DNA of 11,971 nt from Solirubrobacterales bacterium. Its GTDB lineage: Bacteria; Actinomycetota; Thermoleophilia; Solirubrobacterales; Solirubrobacteraceae. The stretch spans positions 2,701-14,671 of the forward strand of contig JACRMD010000141.1 of assembly GCA_016215085.1 (NCBI GenBank), read 5' to 3'. Below the pieces are notes generated by a model. That model did not search any database. It saw nothing but the letters and a program-made list of their open reading frames with translations, and had not been told where the DNA came from. Of this stretch, positions 1 to 5,548 are shown piece by piece; the stretch's first letter is position 1; every line of letters starts with the position of its first letter. Position numbers and translations under genes: made by a program.

Positions 1-318
1 GACGACCTCGCCGAGCGCGTCCGCCGCGCCCAGGTCGTCGTGCGCGAGCGCGGCGAGCGCGAGGCGGCGGCCCGCGAGGAGCTCGACCGGATGCTGCGCG
101 AGCCCCGCCGTCACAAGTGGGCGCGGCTGCGCGCCGCCGACCTCGGCGAGCGCGGCTGCGGCGTCTACCAGGTGCGCCCGCGCCTCGGGCTCGTGGGCAT
201 GCTCATGGGCTGGTGGGAGGTCAAGCTCTCCTCCGGCTGCCCGTTAGGGCGCCGCGCCGCACCGCCGCCCGCGCCACCTCGCGCCCGAGGTGGGGCGAGC
301 CGCCCCCGCACCTCGTAG
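1..318 (+). CDS. Uncharacterised coiled-coil-type protein, C-terminal part (5'-truncated by the window edge)
   Basis: The frame is open from the first base to a TAG at 316-318, giving 105 visible residues; the start lies outside the window. Residues 1-36 are rich in Arg, Glu and Ala with heptad-like spacing and probably form a charged helix or coiled coil. Residues 40-82 look like a compact conserved block (HKWARL..., a GCGVY segment, then VRPRLGLVGMLMGWW and KLSSGCPL), with two cysteines and a Trp-Trp pair. Residues 83-105 are a low-complexity Ala/Pro/Arg tail that may be poorly conserved. The stop codon TAG is also the first half of the -10-like box of the next gene. I do not recognise a named family. 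The order and composition are consistent with a short lineage-specific protein, and no function can be given. Confidence 0.6.
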   Translation, partial: DDLAERVRRAQVVVRERGEREAAAREELDRMLREPRRHKWARLRAADLGERGCGVYQVRPRLGLVGMLMGWWEVKLSSGCPLGRRAAPPPAPPRARGGASRPRTS

Positions 319-321
319 GAT
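316..321 (+). promoter_or_regulatory. Candidate -10 box (TAGGAT) of a leaderless promoter
   Basis: TAGGAT lies 9 bases before the ATG at 331, so transcription starting 7-9 bases downstream would begin at or next to the start codon. No convincing -35 hexamer is visible at the usual distance. The AGGA inside the box could instead act as a weak Shine-Dalgarno sequence. The same arrangement recurs at other genes in this window. Confidence 0.4.
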
Positions 322-330
322 CGGGCGCCC

Positions 331-810
331 ATGGGCCGCCGCAGCCGCAAGCGCGCCGACGCTCCCCTGCCCCCGCGGCGGGAGGACCGGCCGCGCCCCG
401 CCCCGGCCGTGCCGCGCGCCCCCGACCCCCGGGCCCGGATGGCCGAGGCGCCCAAGGCGGCCTGGTCGCCGTTCCCGCTGACCGAGCTGTGCATCCTCAT
501 CGGGATGGCCCTGCTGACCGCGGGCTTCCTGACCGACGGCGACCGCCGCGGCGTGCTGCTCGTCGGCGGCATGACGGTCGTCACGCTGGCCGCCGGCGAG
601 CTCGCGGTCCGCGAGCACTTCGCGGGCTACCGCTCGCACTCGGCGCTGCTGGCCGTCATGTGCGCGATCCTGGCGGTCGTGCCGCTCTACTTCCTGCCGG
701 TCCCCGGCATCCTCCTGCCCGTCGTCGGCGTGGCCGTCGGCGGGGTCGCGTTCGTGCAATTGCGCAAGGCGTTCGTCGAGCGCAGCGGCGGCCTGGGGTT
801 CCGGGCCTGA
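331..810 (+). CDS. Small polytopic membrane protein of unknown function
   Basis: This 159-residue protein begins with about 45 residues of Arg/Pro-rich, presumably cytoplasmic, low-complexity sequence. Four hydrophobic helices follow at about residues 50-68, 73-92, 103-123 and 126-144, and a short basic tail ends the protein. There is no signal peptide, catalytic motif or ligand-binding motif that I can name. An in-frame ATG at residue 37 (MAEAPKAAW) could be the true start, which would remove the disordered leader; the upstream ATG is preferred because a TAGGAT box sits 9 bases before it. The TGA stop overlaps the ATG of the following VOC gene (TGATG), so the two are very likely translationally coupled. 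The coupling hints at a shared role, but none can be assigned from sequence. Confidence 0.7.
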   Translation: MGRRSRKRADAPLPPRREDRPRPAPAVPRAPDPRARMAEAPKAAWSPFPLTELCILIGMALLTAGFLTDGDRRGVLLVGGMTVVTLAAGELAVREHFAGYRSHSALLAVMCAILAVVPLYFLPVPGILLPVVGVAVGGVAFVQLRKAFVERSGGLGFRA

Positions 811-1247
811 TGAGCGACCTGGCGCCCGAACCGGCGTCCCCGCCGCGCCGCATGCAGCTGCTGGGGCTGCACCACGTGACGGCGATCGTCGCCGACCTCG
901 ACCGCACGACCGCGTTCTACCGCGACGTGCTCGGGCTGGCGCTCGTCGACCAGGGCGCCAACGCCGACGACCCCGGCGCCCGCCACTTCTGGTTCGGCGA
1001 CGCGGCCGGCTCGCCCGGCACGCTCGTGTCGTTCCTGGAGTACCCGCAGATGGACGAGGCCCGGGAGGGCCGCGGCGGGGTGCACCACTTCGCCTTCCAG
1101 GTGGGCAGCGCCGACGAGCAGGTCGCCTGGCGCGACTACCTGCGCGAGCGCGGCGTCCCGTGCTCGGAGGTCTTCGAGCGGGGCCGCTTCAGGAGCATCT
1201 ACTTCCGCGACCCCGACGGGCACCTCGTCGAGATCGCGACGCGCTAG
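810..1247 (+). CDS. VOC-superfamily metalloprotein (glyoxalase / ring-cleavage dioxygenase-like)
   Basis: The 145-residue protein contains one vicinal-oxygen-chelate module. The opening strand GLHHVTAIV (residues 19-27) is followed by the helix TTAFYRDVLGLALV. The PGTLVSFLEYPQ strand, the GGVHHFAFQV strand and the closing YFRDPDGHLVEIAT strand complete the fold. Candidate metal ligands are His22, Glu77, His93 and Glu141, so the metal site appears intact. The combination of HHVTAI, a DDPG segment, a WFGDAAGSPGT segment and SFLEYPQ is most like half of the MhqO/PcpA-type ring-cleaving dioxygenase group. Glyoxalase I, fosfomycin-resistance-like or other VOC activities cannot be excluded. It starts inside the stop of the membrane protein gene (1-base overlap). 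An alternative start at Met15 exists. A 13-bp hairpin 15 bases after the stop closes the unit. Confidence 0.85.
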   Translation: MSDLAPEPASPPRRMQLLGLHHVTAIVADLDRTTAFYRDVLGLALVDQGANADDPGARHFWFGDAAGSPGTLVSFLEYPQMDEAREGRGGVHHFAFQVGSADEQVAWRDYLRERGVPCSEVFERGRFRSIYFRDPDGHLVEIATR

Positions 1248-1261
1248 CGACGTCGTGCGTT

Positions 1262-1292
1262 GAGGGGGCGGCGCTCAGCGCGCCGCCCCCTC
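1262..1292. terminator. Strong GC hairpin between convergent genes
   Basis: A perfect 13-bp inverted repeat (GAGGGGGCGGCGC pairing with GCGCCGCCCCCTC) encloses the 5-base loop TCAGC. It lies 14 bases after the VOC stop and 8 bases before the stop of the convergent mIHF-like gene, so it can serve both. There is no U tract on either strand, as is common for terminators in high-GC actinobacteria. Confidence 0.7.
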
Positions 1293-1300
1293 GGGCGCGT

Positions 1301-1624
1301 TCAGGCGGGCTGGCCGGCCAGCAGCGCCGCGATGGCGCTGCGCTGGCGCTGGGTCATCGACCCGACGGTCTTGTTCTCCGACATGGGGATCGTCTGCAGG
1401 AACCGGCGGCAGCGCGTGGAACCCCACCGCCGCTGGCTCGTCAACAGCTCCGCGACCGACATGGACGCGGACTCCCACGGGCACTCGAGGATGACCGTCG
1501 CGACGCTGACCTCCCCGTCGGCCACCCGGCGCTTGAGCTCGGCGCGGGCGAGGCGGACCTCGTTCGCTCGAGCCAGCGCGCGCAGGTGCTGCGGCGCAGG
1601 GGCGATCGTCGCTGCTGCGTTCAT
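1301..1624 (-). CDS. Actinobacterial integration host factor (mIHF)-like DNA-binding protein
   Basis: The 107-residue protein has the mIHF layout. An N-terminal helix carries an AxxRAELKRRVADGE segment (about residues 20-38). It is followed by VSVATVI and by an H2TH-like C-terminal region that includes MSVAELL, LQTIPMSENKTVGSMT and QRQRSAIAALL (residues 55-102). Such proteins bind and bend DNA and compact the nucleoid. The length is close to the usual 100-110 residues. The Gly-rich DNA-contacting turn expected in canonical mIHF is replaced by RRWGSTRCRRFL (residues 65-76), so this is probably a divergent paralogue rather than the essential copy. The start is well supported: GGGAGGA lies 4 bases before the ATG. 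The gene converges on the VOC gene, with a shared hairpin between them. Specific DNA targets are unknown. Confidence 0.75.
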   Translation of the reverse strand: MNAAATIAPAPQHLRALARANEVRLARAELKRRVADGEVSVATVILECPWESASMSVAELLTSQRRWGSTRCRRFLQTIPMSENKTVGSMTQRQRSAIAALLAGQPA

Positions 1625-1953
1625 CTGTCCTCCCTGCCGTCCGGGTCCTCGTCACCCCGGGCGGCGTCTCCATTGGTGTGTGCGTGCGTGCGTCGACGTG
1701 GGGCCTCAGGCCCGCAGCACTCCCCGACAGACGAGCGGCCTCCCACGCAGTGCCGCTCCTCGGCCGGTGCAACCGGGCTGGACCTCCCCGCCGACGCGGT
1801 GGCGAAGCTATGCGAGGCGGCCCGCGGCGATCAAGGTGTGAAATCGCGCAACATCTGCAAAGAGCGCCATTTTTCTTCCGTCTAGTACTTGTGCTACGGG
1901 GGCACGAAGTCGGCTCGCGAACGTCCTCCGTCCGGGCTCGAACGGCGAATGGT
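1625..1953. other. Non-coding stretch upstream of the mIHF-like gene: leader, simple repeat and hairpins
   Basis: I see no convincing coding region in these 329 bases. On the - strand the segment is the probable promoter and leader of the mIHF-like gene. It holds a GAGCGGC / GCCGCTC inverted repeat (1733-1739 with 1752-1758), a GGGCCT-C-AGGCCC palindrome near 1701-1713, and three tandem TGCG units at 1681-1692. An unusually A+T-rich patch at about 1840-1895 includes the imperfect dyad TAGTACTTGTGCTA (1883-1896). No clear terminator for the upstream SPT-like gene is visible. The high GC content makes chance hairpins likely, so the structural calls are weak. Confidence 0.4.
1805..1834 (-). promoter_or_regulatory. 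Candidate promoter of the mIHF-like gene
   Basis: Reading the - strand, TTGATC and TAGCTT are separated by 18 bases, fitting a -35/-10 pair with the TANNNT -10 form seen elsewhere in the window. Initiation near 1798 would give a leader of about 175 bases containing the hairpins described for 1625-1953. The match is only moderate. Confidence 0.3.
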
Positions 1954-3237
1954 TCAACCGTGCTCACCGGGGCCCGGGAGGGGCCCGTGCTCGGCCTCGA
2001 AGCCGGCCTTGACCGACCCGAAGACGGCGAGCGCGCGGTCGAGCGTCTCGGGGTCGTGCGTGGCCATCACGCTCGTGCGCAGGAGGGCGCCGCCGGGCGG
2101 CACGGCGGGGTGCAGCGCGGTGTTGACGAACACGCCGCCGTCGTAGAGCGCGCGCCACAGCAGCACGGCCTTCCAGTCGTCGCCGACCAGCACCGGCACG
2201 ATCGGCGTCACGACGTCGCTGGGCGGGTCGGTCCGAAGCGGCTGGGGCTGCACGACGGCGTAGCCGAGCGCCTCGAGGCCGTCGCGCAGGTAGCGGGCGT
2301 TCTCGAGCACCCGGGCCAGCAGCGCCGGCCCCTCGTCGCCGCGCAGGATGCGCAGCGCCGCCAGCGCCGCGCCCACGGCCGCCGGCACCGCCGAGGCGGT
2401 GAAGAGGAAGGCCCGCGACTGGATGCGCAGGAACTCGACGACGTCGGCCGGGCCGGCGATGAAGCCCCCGCAGGACGCCAGCGACTTCGAGAACGTGCCC
2501 ATCCGCAGGTCGACGCGGTCCTCGACGCCGAGCAGCTCGGCGGTGCCCGCGCCGCGCGCGCCGAGGACGCCGGCGCCATGGGCCTCGTCGACCATGAGCC
2601 GCGCGCCGTAGCGCTCGCACAGGTCGCAGATCTCGGGCAGCGGCGCGAGGTCGCCCTCCATCGAGAAGACGCCGTCGACGACCACGAGGACGCCGCCGCC
2701 GTCGCCGGCGGCGCGCTCGAACATCTTCTCGAGCTTGTCGAGCCGGTTGTGGCGGAACGGGCGCAGCTTGGCCCGCGACAGCAGGCAGCCGTCGAGGATC
2801 GAGGCGTGGTCGCCCGAGTCGGCGATGACCGTGTCGCCGGGCGCCAGGATCGTGCCGAGGGTGCCGACGTTGGCCTGGTGGCCGGTGGTGAAGACGATCG
2901 CGTCGTCGGTGCCCATCCATTCGGCGATCTCGCGCTCGAGGTCGAGGTGCAGCGGGATCGTGCCGTTGAGCAGGCGCGACCCGGTCAGGCCGGTGCCGTA
3001 GCGGTCCAGCGCGTCGCGCGCGCCCCGCATGACGCGCTCGTCCGCGGTCAGGCCGAGGTAGTTGTTGGAGCCGAGCATCACCCGCGCCCGGCCCTCCATC
3101 TCGACCACGGGCCGCGCGGGCCCCTCCAGGACGCGGAAGTACGGCAGCACGTCGGCCTCCCGAGCGGCCTTGAGCTGCTCGAGCCGCTCGTGCGTGCGGG
3201 CCTTCTCGAAGACGTCGACGGCAGCGCGCTGGGTCAC
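1954..3237 (-). CDS. Serine palmitoyltransferase-like alpha-oxoamine synthase (PLP enzyme)
   Basis: The 427-residue protein is a fold-type I PLP enzyme of the alpha-oxoamine synthase family, which condenses an amino acid with an acyl thioester with loss of CO2. Visible landmarks are LPYFRVLEG (31-39), LGSNNYLGL (55-63), YGTGLTGSRLLNGT (80-93), DHASILDG with PLP-stacking His144, DEAHGAGVLG with Asp217 and His220, GTFSKSLAS with the PLP lysine Lys251, and LLRTSVMATH with a likely substrate-carboxylate Arg387. The PYFR-x-x-E region and the GSRLLNGT motif are typical of bacterial serine palmitoyltransferases. The length also exceeds that of BioF (about 385). Glycine C-acetyltransferase, BioF or a cysteate acyltransferase (sulfonolipid) remain possible. 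The start is GTG, 6 bases after a TAGGCT box. It is divergent from a GNAT acyltransferase, with a fatty-acid hydroxylase nearby, which supports a sphingoid-base role. It is probably cytosolic. Confidence 0.85.
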   Translation of the reverse strand: MTQRAAVDVFEKARTHERLEQLKAAREADVLPYFRVLEGPARPVVEMEGRARVMLGSNNYLGLTADERVMRGARDALDRYGTGLTGSRLLNGTIPLHLDLEREIAEWMGTDDAIVFTTGHQANVGTLGTILAPGDTVIADSGDHASILDGCLLSRAKLRPFRHNRLDKLEKMFERAAGDGGGVLVVVDGVFSMEGDLAPLPEICDLCERYGARLMVDEAHGAGVLGARGAGTAELLGVEDRVDLRMGTFSKSLASCGGFIAGPADVVEFLRIQSRAFLFTASAVPAAVGAALAALRILRGDEGPALLARVLENARYLRDGLEALGYAVVQPQPLRTDPPSDVVTPIVPVLVGDDWKAVLLWRALYDGGVFVNTALHPAVPPGGALLRTSVMATHDPETLDRALAVFGSVKAGFEAEHGPLPGPGEHG

Positions 3238-3243
3238 GACCGG

Positions 3244-3255
3244 AGCCTATAAGGT
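3244..3255. promoter_or_regulatory. Back-to-back divergent -10 boxes (SPT-like gene / GNAT gene)
   Basis: The 12 bases AGCCTATAAGGT read as TAGGCT on the - strand (6 bases before the GTG at 3237) and TAAGGT on the + strand (9 bases before the ATG at 3265). The two boxes abut exactly. With only 27 bases between the two start codons, both transcripts would be nearly leaderless, and each -35 region would fall inside the other gene. RNA polymerase could probably occupy only one direction at a time. Confidence 0.45.
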
Positions 3256-3264
3256 GCCCCGCCG

Positions 3265-4392
3265 ATGGCCCTCGAGGTGCGCCCCGCCCGGACCTACCGC
3301 GACCGGCGGGCGTTCATCGACCTGCCGTTCCGGCTGCACGCCGGGACGCCCTGGGTGCCGCCGCTCATCCTCGAGCGGCTGATCTTCCTCAGCCCCCGCT
3401 TCGGCCAGTTCTTCCAGGGCGGCCGCGGCACCGCCGAGCTGTTCCTGGCCGAGCGCGACGGCCGCGTCGTGGGCCGCATCAGCGCGCACGTCGACCACGC
3501 CTACAACCGCCACCACGACGCGCGGTGGGGCTGGTTCGGGTTCTTCGAGTGCGAGGACGACCAGGAGGCCGCCGGCGCCCTGCTCGACGCCGCCCGCGGC
3601 TGGCTGCGCGCCCGCGGCATGGAGCGCATGGTGGGCCCCGCCGACTTCACGATGAACGACGAGAGCGGCATCGTGGTCGAGGGCTTCGACCTGCGCCCGA
3701 TGATCCGCCAGCCGTGGCACCCGCCCTACTACCAGCGGCTGGTCGAGGCGGCGGGCCTCGAGAAGGAGGTCGACCTCCTCACCTGGAGCCTGGAGATCAC
3801 CGACCGCGAGAAGATGCTGCCCGTGCTCTTCGAGCTCGCCGACCAGGTCGGGCCCAAGCACGGCATCACGATCCGGCGCATGTCGCGGCTGCACCTGCGC
3901 CGCGACCTCGACGCGTTCGCCGAGATCTACAACCGCGCGTGGCGGAGGAACTTCGGCTTCGTGCCGTACTCCGACGAGGACGTCGACGCCTACGCGGCCG
4001 AGCTCCAGCTCGTCTACGACCGCGACTGGTTCATGCTCGCGGTGCACGGCGACGAGCACGTCGCGATGGCCATCACCATCCCCGACGTCAACCAGGTCCT
4101 CAACCGGATGCAGGGCCGGCTGCTGCCCCTGGGCTGGTGGTACTTCCTGCGCAAGCGGTCGATCATCGACAGGGTCCGCGTCGGCTTCCTCGGGGTCAAG
4201 CCGGAGTACCAGCACACCGGCGTCGCGGCCGCCCTGTACGTCGAGCACTTCGAGACCTCGGCGCGGCACGAGCGCATCAAGGGCGGCGAGATGGGCTGGA
4301 TCCTCGAGACCAACAAGGCCATGAACCGCGGCATGGAGGCCATGAACGGCCGCGTGGTCAAGCGCTACCGCGTGTACAGGTCAGACCTGTAA
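3265..4392 (+). CDS. GNAT-fold acyl-CoA N-acyltransferase, candidate bacterial ceramide synthase-type enzyme
   Basis: The 375-residue protein belongs to a long GNAT-like family. The N-terminal half has FRLHAGTPWVPPL (22-34), a GRISAHVDHAYNRHH strand and turn (70-84), WGWFGFFECEDDQ (88-100), WLRARGMERMVGP (113-125), and a G-F-D-x-RPMI...P-P-YY segment (140-156). The C-terminal half carries the acyl-CoA-binding core FLGVKPEYQHTGVAAALY (308-325), with QHTGVA as the pyrophosphate loop, and ends in WILETNKAMNRGMEAMNG. Proteins of this layout include the Caulobacter ceramide synthase, which N-acylates the SPT product; that comparison is from memory of the family. The gene is divergent from the SPT-like gene and 44 bases upstream of the fatty-acid hydroxylase gene, which fits a lipid amide-forming step. 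The acyl and amine substrates cannot be read from sequence, and other N-acyltransferase roles are possible. Confidence 0.75.
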   Translation: MALEVRPARTYRDRRAFIDLPFRLHAGTPWVPPLILERLIFLSPRFGQFFQGGRGTAELFLAERDGRVVGRISAHVDHAYNRHHDARWGWFGFFECEDDQEAAGALLDAARGWLRARGMERMVGPADFTMNDESGIVVEGFDLRPMIRQPWHPPYYQRLVEAAGLEKEVDLLTWSLEITDREKMLPVLFELADQVGPKHGITIRRMSRLHLRRDLDAFAEIYNRAWRRNFGFVPYSDEDVDAYAAELQLVYDRDWFMLAVHGDEHVAMAITIPDVNQVLNRMQGRLLPLGWWYFLRKRSIIDRVRVGFLGVKPEYQHTGVAAALYVEHFETSARHERIKGGEMGWILETNKAMNRGMEAMNGRVVKRYRVYRSDL

Positions 4393-4405
4393 GGGCACCC
4401 TTACA
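4388..4405. promoter_or_regulatory. 18-bp palindrome, candidate operator
   Basis: TGTAAGGGCACCCTTACA is an 8-2-8 inverted repeat with perfect arms. It overlaps the TAA stop of the GNAT gene (4390-4392) and the candidate -35 (TTACAT, 4401-4406) of the hydroxylase gene. The 2-base centre makes an RNA hairpin awkward (6 bp with a 4-base loop at best), and no U tract follows, so a protein-binding site fits better than a terminator. Its reverse strand resembles the divergent promoter at 3248-3260 (TATAAGGTGCCCC). Confidence 0.5.
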
Positions 4406-4430
4406 TCCCCTTGTGGGGTGGCGGTAGAGT
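4401..4430 (+). promoter_or_regulatory. Candidate promoter of the fatty-acid hydroxylase gene
   Basis: TTACAT (4401-4406) and TAGAGT (4425-4430) are 18 bases apart. The -10 box ends 6 bases before the ATG at 4437, so the transcript would be leaderless or nearly so. No Shine-Dalgarno sequence is visible. The -35 is covered by the 18-bp palindrome. Confidence 0.45.
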
Positions 4431-4436
4431 TGCCCC

Positions 4437-5087
4437 ATGCAGCGCAGCGACGAGCTCAAGGCCTCCCCGCCCATGTTCGAGTCGCGGTTCCTGGACCGGT
4501 TCACGCGCGTGCACCCGGTCGTGCCCGTGCTGCTGTTCGTCCCGGCCATCGCCGTGCTCTTCATCACCGGCGCCGGGCGCCTCGGCGCGGGCGAGGCGAT
4601 CCTGCTCGCGGTCGCCGGCTACGCCTTCTGGAGGCTCACCGAGTACTGGCTGCACCGGGTGGTCTTCCACTACGAGCCCGAGCAGGGCATCGGCCGGCGC
4701 GTGCACTGGATGATCCACGGCGTCCACCACGACCACCCGAACGACCCGCTGCGGCTCGTGATGCCGCCGTCGGCCAGCATCCCGCTGGCGCTGCTGTTCC
4801 TCGGGTTCTTCTGGCTCGTGCTCGGCTACGACGCGGCGATGGCCTTCGGCGGCGGCTTCCTCGGCGGCTACCTGGCCTACGACATGCTGCACTACCACGT
4901 GCACCACCACACGCCGCGGACGGCGCTGGGGCGGCGCATGCGGGAGCTGCACATGCGCCACCACTTCCAGGACGACGACCGCGGCTTCGGCGTCAGCGCG
5001 CCGTACTGGGACTACGTGTTCGGAACGGCGCCGGTGCGCAAGGGCAACCGGGCCGTCCGCCGCACGGGCGACGAGCGCGCCGCCTGA
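4437..5087 (+). CDS. Fatty-acid 2-hydroxylase-like membrane di-iron enzyme (sterol desaturase superfamily)
   Basis: The 216-residue protein has hydrophobic helices at about 28-45, 53-68, 114-130 and 134-150. It carries the full histidine-box set of membrane fatty-acid hydroxylases: EYWLHRVVFHY (69-79), HWMIHGVHHDHPNDPLRLVMPP (residues 90-111, ligands His90, His94, His97, His98), YDMLHYHVHHH (148-158) and ELHMRHHF (170-177). The ending GVSAPYWDYVFGT (185-197) is also characteristic. The HG-x-HHD-x-P-x-D-x-x-RLV-x-PP signature is the one found in FA2H/Scs7-type enzymes, which put a hydroxyl on carbon 2 of ceramide fatty acyl chains. No cytochrome b5 domain is fused, unlike eukaryotic FA2H. Residues 1-27 are soluble and the C-terminal tail is basic. 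The gene follows the GNAT gene and has its own candidate promoter and operator. The substrate is inferred from family and context. Confidence 0.85.
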   Translation: MQRSDELKASPPMFESRFLDRFTRVHPVVPVLLFVPAIAVLFITGAGRLGAGEAILLAVAGYAFWRLTEYWLHRVVFHYEPEQGIGRRVHWMIHGVHHDHPNDPLRLVMPPSASIPLALLFLGFFWLVLGYDAAMAFGGGFLGGYLAYDMLHYHVHHHTPRTALGRRMRELHMRHHFQDDDRGFGVSAPYWDYVFGTAPVRKGNRAVRRTGDERAA

Positions 5088-5105
5088 CGTGGCATCCTGC
5101 GTCCC

Positions 5106-5435
5106 GTGAACGAGCCGCGGGACGAGGACCTGTCCATCGCCACCACCGAGGACGCGGAGGTCGTCGACGCCCTGCCGGTGCCCGCGGGGGCCCCGGCGGC
5201 GACGGCGCCGCCGCGGGCCACGGGCGCCTCGCTGCTGCCCGCCGCGCCCGCCGCGCAGGCCGCCGTGGTCGCCGCGACCGGCTTCGCCGCGGGCGCCGCG
5301 ACCGTCGCGGTCGTGCGGGCGCGCCACCGGCGCAAGGTCGCCAAGCGCTCGCGCAAGGCGCGCAAGCAGCTCGGCGAGGTGCTCGGCACCCGCTCGTTCC
5401 TGGTGGACATCCACCTGCTCGGCGGCCGGGACTAG
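5106..5435 (+). CDS. Small single-helix membrane protein with basic juxtamembrane segment
   Basis: The 109-residue protein has an acidic N-terminus (residues 1-22) and a Pro/Ala-rich linker. One hydrophobic segment at about 46-70 is Ala/Val-rich. It is followed by a very basic stretch RARHRRKVAKRSRKARK (71-87) and the ending GTRSFLVDIHLLGGRD. The basic segment after the helix predicts an N-out, C-in membrane anchor, or an interaction with anionic lipid or nucleic acid. The GTG start lies 18 bases after the hydroxylase stop. No TANNNT box or Shine-Dalgarno sequence is present, so co-transcription with the hydroxylase gene is likely. I do not recognise the family. A link to the lipid genes rests only on position. 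Confidence 0.6.
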   Translation: MNEPRDEDLSIATTEDAEVVDALPVPAGAPAATAPPRATGASLLPAAPAAQAAVVAATGFAAGAATVAVVRARHRRKVAKRSRKARKQLGEVLGTRSFLVDIHLLGGRD

Positions 5436-5496
5436 GCGCGGGCCGGCGGCCGCGAGCGCGCGCCGCGGTCAGCCGCCGCACCATCGTCCGCTCCTT

Positions 5497-5520
5497 GCGG
5501 CCGGCCCGCCCGCCGGCCGC
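5497..5520. terminator. GC hairpin between the small membrane protein and glycosylase genes
   Basis: A perfect 9-bp stem (GCGGCCGGC with GCCGGCCGC) encloses the loop CCGCCC. It lies 62 bases after the TAG stop at 5433-5435 and 13 bases before the TAGGGT box of the next gene. There is no U tract. It is plausible as the end of the hydroxylase transcript, but such stems also arise by chance at this GC content. Confidence 0.4.
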
Positions 5521-5532
5521 CGCCGCGTCGCG

Positions 5533-5538
5533 TAGGGT
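5533..5538 (+). promoter_or_regulatory. Candidate -10 box (TAGGGT) of the glycosylase gene
   Basis: TAGGGT lies 10 bases before the ATG at 5549, the same arrangement as at 316, 3250, 4425 and 11463. No -35 consensus is visible in the GC-only sequence upstream. Confidence 0.35.
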
Positions 5539-5548
5539 CCGGCGCCCG

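Noticed and set aside
1675..1695. TG/TGCG short tandem repeat as a phase-variation tract
   Set aside because: There are only three full TGCG units, outside any coding frame and about 55 bases from the mIHF-like start; too short to argue for slippage control.
1941..1965. GGTTCAA segment resembling a tRNA T-loop
   Set aside because: No matching acceptor, D or anticodon arms can be folded around it, and it overlaps the end of the SPT-like gene.
1678..3252. Long + strand open frame (about 524 codons) opposite the SPT-like gene
   Set aside because: Its translation is Arg/Ala/Glu/Val/Gly-rich with no family motifs, while the opposite strand encodes a complete PLP enzyme. Such antisense frames are expected in very GC-rich coding DNA.
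4407..4418. CCCC-TTGT-GGGG mini-hairpin as a terminator after the GNAT gene
   Set aside because: A 4-bp stem without a U tract is too weak and lies between the -35 and -10 of the next promoter; the 18-bp palindrome beside it is the more notable signal.
4418..5548. Open frame upstream and in frame with the glycosylase, overlapping the hydroxylase gene
   Set aside because: The upstream part is the out-of-frame reading of the hydroxylase and small membrane protein genes. The glycosylase similarity begins at the ATG at 5549, which also has a promoter-like box.
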